Assembly: GCA_009786535.1 (NCBI GenBank)
Contig: WQRX01000011.1
Location: forward strand, 1-32,719
Direction of reading: 5' to 3'
Length of the DNA: 32,719 nucleotides
Source of the DNA: Defluviitaleaceae bacterium
Lineage (GTDB): Bacteria > Bacillota > Clostridia > Lachnospirales > WQUN01
Part shown: piece after piece, positions 26,565 through 32,719 of the stretch
Layout: every line of letters begins with the position of its first letter
How positions within the stretch are numbered: position 1 is the stretch's first letter
The notes under the pieces: generated by a model
Told to the model about the DNA's origin: nothing
What the model saw: the letters and a program-made list of their open reading frames with translations, nothing else
Database searches by the model: none
Position numbers and translations under genes: made by a program

Positions 26565-29074
26565 TGTATACAGACCATGTATTTTTTCTAACAGGGGCGC
26601 TTGCTTCTGTTCTTTTTTTACTGCTTACGGGGTATTTAATTGTTACACGCAAGCGGGGGCGGTTATTCCGTAATATTCTGGTAAACGAAACGGAAGCTTC
26701 GGCGGCGATAAGTGTGCTAACGCGTACACAGCCGATTATGACCATGCAAACCTTGCTTACCGAGGCTACCCGGCTTACCGAATCTACCGAGCTGAGCGCC
26801 GATGCAACAGAATTTGAAGGCGATTACGATGACCCCAATCGTACACAACTTGACGATGCCTATATAGACCCGCGTACAGGCGGCGGTTATGCCTTTACCG
26901 AGCCGCAGGCCGTGCCCACCCCTGCGGGGCTTAACCCCATCGGCAGCTTTAACCCCGAAATATTGCGCGGGCAATATACCCTGCTGGGGGAAATTGGCGG
27001 CGGGGGTATGAGCCGTGTTTTTCTGGCGCGTAAGGACAATGTAGGCAATGAATGGATTGTAAAATACGTGCCCGCGCATATTGGTGAGCTTTCCGCCGAG
27101 GCGGATATTTTAACTTCGTTAAATCACATAAGCTTGCCAAAAATTATTGACATTATGCACGACCATACAGGTTCATATATGGTGGTAAGCTATGTAGAAG
27201 GCACAGGCATGAACACGGTATTAAAATCCATGCGCGGCGCACACGAGTTTGTAGTGGCAGACTGGGCGCAGCAATTGGCGCAGGTGCTTGCGTATTTGCA
27301 TAAATCAGGCCCTGTGTACCACCTCGACTTAAAGCCTGCCAATATAATGGTAACGGCGGATAATAAATTAGTGCTTATCGACTTTGGTATTTCCAGACGG
27401 GCATCCGACGATGGAGATTCCCTTGGCGTTACCGTTGCATATGCCGCACCCGAGCAGTTAAAGGGGCGGGCAAACCGGCAAACGCAGGATATTATTACAC
27501 GGCGCTTTGGCAACACATTGCCCGAGGTGCGGCAAAATTGGACGTTAGACGAACGCACCGACATTTACAGCTTTGGCGTGATTATGTTTGAGGCTGCCGT
27601 GGGGCATATCCCTACGTACAATACGCTATCGCGTATCCATTCGCATCTTACCCCGGGCATGAGCGAAATTGTGTTGAAGTGCCTGCAGATAAACCCTGCC
27701 GACCGCTTCCAAAGTACGGATGATTTGTTAGCCGCAATTACTAAGCAACGCACGGGCGCAAAGCCTGCCATGGTGCGCACCTTATTTTTACGGCGTGCGG
27801 CTATGGCGGCTACGGCGTTATTTTTATTACTTGCCTTTACGGGCTTTGGGGGCGGAATGCGCGTACGCCAAGCGGAATTAAGTGCCTACATGTACATCGC
27901 TCCTGCGGTGATTGTCGTTTCGCTACAGCAGGATAGCGTGCTGCAAATTACGCGGTACTTCCCCCACACGGGGCGCGAGCAACCCATGGATGCCGCTTTT
28001 CTGCGCTGGGAATACGCAGGCGATAACATTGCGCAAATTGATGGCAACCGTATCGTTGGCTTAAACGTAGGGCAAACCGAATTCCACGGCATGTACCGTA
28101 ATGCGGAGGTCACACTGCAGGTAACGGTAGTTGAGCCAATTGCAGGCATGGTAGATATTGCCCTGCGCTATTTTGCGGGCGGCGTGGTGCAACGTTTTGC
28201 AGGGACCGCATACCGCGACCTTGCAGACGGCACGCTAACCGAAATGGAAATGATAGGACCGGAAAGCTTAGCACTCACCGCAGATGGTACGCTGTATTTT
28301 ACCGACCGCGGGCGCTTACGCAGGATAACCCCCCAAGGGATTACGCAAACAATAATAACGGAACAACGTATACAGCGTTTACGCGCATGTGGCAACAGCG
28401 TGTATTTACTCACCGACCCATGGTGGGACCAAAACGACAGCGCCATCTTTGCCTTTAAGCGCATTACGGCGGCGGGTACGGAATTAATTACGTACAGCGA
28501 CGCGCATTTTACAAATGTGCGTGACTTCTATGTAAAAAATGGTATTATATACTTCATTGAATGGAATTATGGTGGCGGCACGCGCTTGCGTGCAGTAGAC
28601 CCACAAGCACCGGAAAATAGGCAAACCCTCGTTTCCTTGCCCGATACGGCAAGTGCATTAACCGTGGCAGCGGGCGGGCGCGTATTTATTACCGATGCGG
28701 AAACGGGTGTAATTTTAGTATACGAAAACGATGCACTGCATAACCTGGCGGGTATCGCAAACGAACGGCATTTTATTGACGGCACAGCTCCGTTGTTTTA
28801 CCGCCCTGCACACATTCGTTACCGCAATGGGTATTTATATTTGTGGGATTTTAATGTGCTTCGGCGTTTATCGCTTGCAAACGGTATTGTGCGAGAAGCC
28901 ATTACCCTTGCAGGTATGGCAAGCCCCGTATATAGTATGGACTTCGAAGACCGCACACAGGCAGAACATACTATTCTGCCCCACAGCCATTTAACAGAAT
29001 TTTTACACACCCATGAAGGAATATTGATTTCCGACCCTAAGCGAGGCGTATTATGGAAAAAAACCGCAACCTAA
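26564..29074 (+). CDS. Membrane Ser/Thr protein kinase with extracytoplasmic propeller-like sensor
   Basis: Eukaryotic-type (Hanks) kinase, 836 aa. A membrane segment at about aa 5-27 precedes a kinase domain at about 136-400: glycine loop GEIGGGGMSRVF, lysine K167 (IVKYV), catalytic HLDLKPAN with D255, DFG with D273, and APE motif AAPEQL. The usual HRD arginine is Leu. A second membrane segment (about 413-430, TALFLLLAFTGFGGG) leads to an Ig-like/BIG2-like domain (about 440-530) and NHL-type propeller repeats (about 535-800, e.g. GPESLALTADGTLYFTDRGRLRRI) predicted to face outside. This replaces the PASTA repeats of PrkC-type kinases. It overlaps the FHA gene by one base and the cyclase gene by 22 bp. 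The kinase call is very secure; the signal sensed is unknown. Confidence 0.92.
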   Translation: MYTDHVFFLTGALASVLFLLLTGYLIVTRKRGRLFRNILVNETEASAAISVLTRTQPIMTMQTLLTEATRLTESTELSADATEFEGDYDDPNRTQLDDAYIDPRTGGGYAFTEPQAVPTPAGLNPIGSFNPEILRGQYTLLGEIGGGGMSRVFLARKDNVGNEWIVKYVPAHIGELSAEADILTSLNHISLPKIIDIMHDHTGSYMVVSYVEGTGMNTVLKSMRGAHEFVVADWAQQLAQVLAYLHKSGPVYHLDLKPANIMVTADNKLVLIDFGISRRASDDGDSLGVTVAYAAPEQLKGRANRQTQDIITRRFGNTLPEVRQNWTLDERTDIYSFGVIMFEAAVGHIPTYNTLSRIHSHLTPGMSEIVLKCLQINPADRFQSTDDLLAAITKQRTGAKPAMVRTLFLRRAAMAATALFLLLAFTGFGGGMRVRQAELSAYMYIAPAVIVVSLQQDSVLQITRYFPHTGREQPMDAAFLRWEYAGDNIAQIDGNRIVGLNVGQTEFHGMYRNAEVTLQVTVVEPIAGMVDIALRYFAGGVVQRFAGTAYRDLADGTLTEMEMIGPESLALTADGTLYFTDRGRLRRITPQGITQTIITEQRIQRLRACGNSVYLLTDPWWDQNDSAIFAFKRITAAGTELITYSDAHFTNVRDFYVKNGIIYFIEWNYGGGTRLRAVDPQAPENRQTLVSLPDTASALTVAAGGRVFITDAETGVILVYENDALHNLAGIANERHFIDGTAPLFYRPAHIRYRNGYLYLWDFNVLRRLSLANGIVREAITLAGMASPVYSMDFEDRTQAEHTILPHSHLTEFLHTHEGILISDPKRGVLWKKTAT

Positions 29075-30423
29075 TTTTTGGTCTATCCCGAATAGCAATT
29101 ATTTCTTTTATTGCGGCGTTGTTCATTTGTACGTTTATGATAAGCGCGATAGTTATTACCCGCGAGCAAAATCAAGCGTTGCAAACCGAGCAATTTTTAA
29201 TGGAAAAGGGACTGCGGATAGTTGATACGCTAAGCACATTATTTTTCAAAACCGAGGTGCTAACGGCGCTGGTGCAGTATGGGGAAGGGGATATTGTAGG
29301 CTTCGACGGCATCGCCCCCTTGATTGTGGATAACCCCGTAATTACCAAGCTGCTAATTGCACCCGACGGCGTTGTATCTAAGGTGTATTCCTCGTATGAG
29401 GATTTGTCGGAAATGGTTGGGCATGACTATTTCCGGCCCAGCGTTTACGGTAATATCGAAGCCGTTAAAGCCGTGGAAATGGGCGAACTGGTAATTGCAG
29501 GGCCGTTTACTTCGCGCTATGGGCGTACCATTTTGGCGGGGCGTGCCCCCGTGTACTTAGATAGGGAGCAGACGGAATTCTGGGGGCTTGTTTCCGTTGC
29601 TGTGCGCTTTCCCGAAGCCTTGGACAATGCCGAACTGGGCAGGCTAAGGGCGCAGGGGTATGAGTACGAGCTATGGCGCATTAACCCCGACACAAGCGAA
29701 AGGCAAGTACTTAGCACAAACGTACAGTACGCAAACCTTAACGCACGGTTTGTAGACTCCAGCGTGCAATTTATGAATGCGAATTGGTATTTGCGCCTTA
29801 AATCTACCCGCGTTTGGTATACAGATGTGGAGGTTATTTCGTTAATTATTCTGGGCTTTTTTATCTGCCTGCTGGTTATGTTTGTCGGGCAAAATTATTC
29901 GCGCCTTCGGCAGGCAAAAACGGCGCTGGATGTGCTGGCAAAAACCGACCCCCTTACGGGCATTAATAATCGGCGTAATTTTATCGACTTGGTGGAAAGT
30001 GACAGTACCCGCACGCGTACAGCAAAAAATCCGTCGTACATCACCCTTGTAGACGCCGACTTTTTTAAGAAAGTAAACGACACCTACGGGCATTTGGCAG
30101 GCGACAAAGTATTGGTAGAAATTGCAAAACGGCTTAAAGAAGCTACCCGCGCAAGCGATATTGTCGCTCGTTATGGGGGCGAGGAATTTATTTTGTACTT
30201 GCCTAACATGACAAAAAATACTGCTCAATCGGTGACAGAGCGCATTCGCCTTGCTATTTGCGAACGCCCCTTCGAGGTGGCGGAAAATACCTTTCAAATT
30301 ACCGTAAGCCTGGGCGCCGCCACCATTGAAACAAGCTTAGAAAAGGCAATAAAGAACGCAGACGACGCGCTGTACGAAGCTAAGCAAAGCGGGCGCAACC
30401 GCGTGGTTTTCCATGGGTCGTGA
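29053..30423 (+). CDS. Membrane diguanylate cyclase with CHASE-like sensor
   Basis: Makes cyclic di-GMP from two GTP at the membrane. The start at 29053 has GAGG 6 nt upstream and lies 22 bp inside the kinase gene. Two membrane helices (about aa 11-35 and 258-280) flank an outside sensor region with GHDYFR...GELVIAGPFTSRYGRTILAGRAPVYL, close to CHASE domains. The GGDEF domain (about 295-453) has DPLTGINNRR, VDADFFKKVNDTYGH and active site GGEEF (375-379). The inhibitory site RASD (R366-D369) lies exactly five residues before it, so product inhibition should work. It is the last gene of the SLH-FHA-kinase-cyclase run and ends directly against the opposite nucleotidyltransferase gene. Activity is strongly predicted. 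Confidence 0.93.
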   Translation: MEKNRNLIFGLSRIAIISFIAALFICTFMISAIVITREQNQALQTEQFLMEKGLRIVDTLSTLFFKTEVLTALVQYGEGDIVGFDGIAPLIVDNPVITKLLIAPDGVVSKVYSSYEDLSEMVGHDYFRPSVYGNIEAVKAVEMGELVIAGPFTSRYGRTILAGRAPVYLDREQTEFWGLVSVAVRFPEALDNAELGRLRAQGYEYELWRINPDTSERQVLSTNVQYANLNARFVDSSVQFMNANWYLRLKSTRVWYTDVEVISLIILGFFICLLVMFVGQNYSRLRQAKTALDVLAKTDPLTGINNRRNFIDLVESDSTRTRTAKNPSYITLVDADFFKKVNDTYGHLAGDKVLVEIAKRLKEATRASDIVARYGGEEFILYLPNMTKNTAQSVTERIRLAICERPFEVAENTFQITVSLGAATIETSLEKAIKNADDALYEAKQSGRNRVVFHGS

Positions 30424-31176
30424 TTACCACTCCCACGGTTCGCGGTGGTTGTTTGCAATAATACGCTGCTCGGTGGGGAAGGCGTACTGCGTCCAGCCTT
30501 CGTAGGCTTGAATTAGGGCGTTGGCTTCATCATCGGTTAGATTTTGCAGGAATGTGTGACATTTTTCCAATAAAGCATCGGGCTTGCCCGGTGCTTTTTT
30601 TATTGCATCTTCCAGCTTGCGCAGGGAAGGGAAGAGGATGCGATTTTCCAACAAAATTAAGCGGTACAGGCAATGCACCATTGCGCAGGCGATTTGGTGA
30701 CGGTGAAAGCCCTCGGGCTTGCAAATGTTCCAATAATAACGGTAGGACTGCTTCATGGTGCAGTAATAGCGCAGTTGTTTTGCCGCAATTTCTCCTTCGG
30801 GAAGGATGGGGATTTGCTTAACCAAGTCAATGAGCGAATCGTCGTTGCAGAAGAGGGGCGTTGCGCAGTCAAATAAATTGCGCATGGGTTCCGACCCGTT
30901 TTCAAGAATTTGCTGCAGGTGCGTTGTGGTTTTAAAGTGGATATCGAAGTAACCCTTCTCGTAGGTGCATTTGCCGTGGTGGATAACCATTGTACCGCCT
31001 GCGGCTTGTAAACGGTCAAAGTATTCTTGCGGCACGATGGCAACGCCGTCAAGGTCCGAATCCTCTCGTGCGGTGCCTGTCGCCACCGAGCCGACGAGAA
31101 ACAGTGCAATAATTTCCGTATTTTCGCGGTAGTGTTCCGTCATGATTTTAATCGAATCTTCATGATGCTTTAACAT
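30424..31176 (-). CDS. Nucleotidyltransferase-domain protein
   Basis: Cytoplasmic 250-aa protein of the polymerase-beta-like nucleotidyltransferase superfamily, which transfers NMP from NTP to a substrate. The N-terminal motif GSVATGTAREDSDLD has the family's GS and paired Asp D41 and D43; D78 in YFDIHF fits the third metal ligand. The rest is a helical domain (CTMKQSYRYYWNICKPEGFHRHQIACAMVH region) of the kind that binds the substrate in antibiotic- or toxin-related enzymes. The substrate cannot be told. The start at 31176 has GGGGTG 5 nt upstream. Its stop codon abuts the stop of the cyclase gene with no intergenic base. It is divergent from the protease gene. Confidence 0.85.
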   Translation of the reverse strand: MLKHHEDSIKIMTEHYRENTEIIALFLVGSVATGTAREDSDLDGVAIVPQEYFDRLQAAGGTMVIHHGKCTYEKGYFDIHFKTTTHLQQILENGSEPMRNLFDCATPLFCNDDSLIDLVKQIPILPEGEIAAKQLRYYCTMKQSYRYYWNICKPEGFHRHQIACAMVHCLYRLILLENRILFPSLRKLEDAIKKAPGKPDALLEKCHTFLQNLTDDEANALIQAYEGWTQYAFPTEQRIIANNHREPWEW

Positions 31177-31224
31177 GCTTCACCCCGTAAAAATTTTTCC
31201 ATAGTATACAGGAGAATGATTTTT

Positions 31225-31230
31225 GGGGGA
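31225..31230 (+). promoter_or_regulatory. Ribosome binding site deciding the protease start
   Basis: GGGGGA 6 nt before the ATG at 31237. The earlier in-frame ATG at 31216 has a GGAG only 1 nt away, which is too close to work. Confidence 0.55.
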
Positions 31231-31236
31231 ATATAC

Positions 31237-32403
31237 ATGCTATCGCATTGCGAAGTTTTTGCCGGGGGAAAAGTGGTGGTTGCGTTGCATACCGCGCACC
31301 CGTATGGCAGTGCAGGGTATAAAAGCTTGCTGCAAGGGGTGGCGCATACGCGGGTTACGCACATTTTTTCGTCCCATGCAAGCGAGAATGAAATAGGCGA
31401 TATCATTGTTGTTTTTTTTGAAGGCAACACAACGGTATATGATATGGTTGCCTATTTTACGGCGCACCCACACGTAGTGTATGCCGAGCCCTGCTATGCC
31501 TTTGCCAACCATACCGTACCCAACGACCCGCGCTTCCTTGCGCAGTGGGGGCTTGAGAATATTCACGCGCCGCAGGCGTGGGAGTATACAACGGGGTGTA
31601 CCGATGTGGTGGTTGGTATTGTAGATAGCGGAATAGACCCCGCACACCCCGATATTAAGGAAAATTTATGGCGTTCCCCCACGGGGAGCTATGGGTGGAA
31701 TTTTTACAGCGACACGAATAATACCGACGATATCACCGCCCACGGTACGCATGTAGCGGGCATTGTGGGCGCGTTGGGCAATAACGCCATCGGCATAGCG
31801 GGGGTGTGCTGGCGGGTTAAATTGGCGGCATTAAAAATTGGTGATGCTACCTTTGGTATGTCGGCGGCGATAGCGGCAATTGCCTATGCCAACGAGCATC
31901 GTATTCCCGTGTTAAACAATAGCTGGGGCGGGCAATATGATTCGCCTATTTTAAAGCACGTGATTAGTCAATATAAGGGGTTGTTTGTGGTTTCTGCCGG
32001 TAATGTTGGGGCGGACAATGATACGACCCCCGACTTCCCCGGCAATTTTGACTGCGAAAATATAATTTCCGTTGCGGCAACCGATGCGCAAAACGCACTT
32101 GCCCAATTTTCAAACTACGGTGCAAAAAATGTAGATATTGCTGCCCCGGGGGTAGATATTTTAAGCACCGCGCTGCATGGGGAATACAATACGCGCAGCG
32201 GTTCTTCCATGTCTGCCCCTTATGTTGCAGGCGCGGCGGCGCTGCTATTATCCCGTGCGCCGCATTTAACTGCCGTGCAGGTGAAAGAGGCGATTTTATC
32301 CGCCGCTACCCCCCAACCGCAGCTCGCGGGGAAAGTGGTAACGGGTGGTGTATTAAATTTGCGCGCAATGCTGGCGGAACCCCCGTTTGGGCAATGCATA
32401 TAG
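31237..32403 (+). CDS. Subtilisin-like serine protease (S8 family)
   Basis: Serine endopeptidase, 388 aa from the preferred start at 31237. The catalytic triad is complete: D130 in VDSGIDPAHPD, H169 in HGTHVAG and S324 in GSSMSAPYVAG; the oxyanion Asn lies in SAGN. Residues 1-90 resemble a short I9-like propeptide ending in VVYAEPCYAF, followed by the usual NDPRFLAQWGLENI linker. No clear hydrophobic signal peptide precedes it: the N-terminus reads MLSHCEVFAGGKVVVALH. It may therefore act inside the cell or leave by another route. It is followed 53 bp later by a collagen-like gene. The enzyme family is very secure; location and substrate are open. Confidence 0.93.
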   Translation: MLSHCEVFAGGKVVVALHTAHPYGSAGYKSLLQGVAHTRVTHIFSSHASENEIGDIIVVFFEGNTTVYDMVAYFTAHPHVVYAEPCYAFANHTVPNDPRFLAQWGLENIHAPQAWEYTTGCTDVVVGIVDSGIDPAHPDIKENLWRSPTGSYGWNFYSDTNNTDDITAHGTHVAGIVGALGNNAIGIAGVCWRVKLAALKIGDATFGMSAAIAAIAYANEHRIPVLNNSWGGQYDSPILKHVISQYKGLFVVSAGNVGADNDTTPDFPGNFDCENIISVAATDAQNALAQFSNYGAKNVDIAAPGVDILSTALHGEYNTRSGSSMSAPYVAGAAALLLSRAPHLTAVQVKEAILSAATPQPQLAGKVVTGGVLNLRAMLAEPPFGQCI

Positions 32404-32456
32404 TGTAATAGAGGTTGCCCGGTGCAATTTTTCATATTTTATTGGGAGGAAAAATT

Positions 32457-32719
<263 letters not shown>

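Overview
The window looks like part of a chromosome from an anaerobic, plant-fibre-degrading member of the Clostridia (Firmicutes), perhaps from a gut or fermenter. This is inferred from AGGAGG-type ribosome binding sites, SLH cell-wall anchors, clostridial-type lipoproteins, an FHA protein with a eukaryotic-type kinase, an Rpn/transposase-31 relic and a collagen-like Cys-rich protein. Nothing here fixes the genus. Most coding capacity is for very large secreted, repetitive surface proteins.

Layout. (1) 2-10957, + strand: a xylan-degradation pair. A giant modular GH11 xylanase, cut at its 5' end by the window edge, carries Tyr/Cys repeats, about ten carbohydrate-binding-like modules and a stalk domain. 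It is followed by a GH10 xylanase lipoprotein with four accessory modules. The two enzymes share a module type that may be a poorly described binding family. (2) 10976-12214, - strand: a radical SAM protein of the DNA modification/repair type. The terminator of the GH10 gene lies inside its 3' end. (3) 12351-17486, + strand: an alpha-2-macroglobulin-like lipoprotein without the thioester motif. (4) 17487-19203: about 1.7 kb with one broken Rpn/transposase-31 gene. It is flanked on both sides by hairpin-rich non-coding DNA, and each side carries the same 13-bp promoter-like element. The right-hand part is a promoter followed by about 370 nt of successive stable hairpins, the strongest candidate here for an undescribed structured RNA. 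(5) 19204-30423, + strand: a tight four-gene operon. It encodes an SLH-anchored RCC1/DUF285/LRR surface protein, an FHA protein, a membrane Ser/Thr kinase with an external propeller-like sensor, and a CHASE-GGDEF diguanylate cyclase. (6) 30424-31176, - strand: a nucleotidyltransferase. (7) 31237-end, + strand: a subtilisin-like protease, then the start of a collagen-like protein that runs off the window.

How it may fit together (inference): the xylanases work outside the cell on arabinoxylan. The SLH protein probably mediates adhesion or substrate contact. The kinase, FHA protein and cyclase downstream of it could turn an envelope signal into protein phosphorylation and c-di-GMP, with the structured leader RNA as a possible further control point. 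The A2M lipoprotein and the protease are independent envelope or defence-type functions. Family assignments rest on recognised motifs only; no database search was possible.
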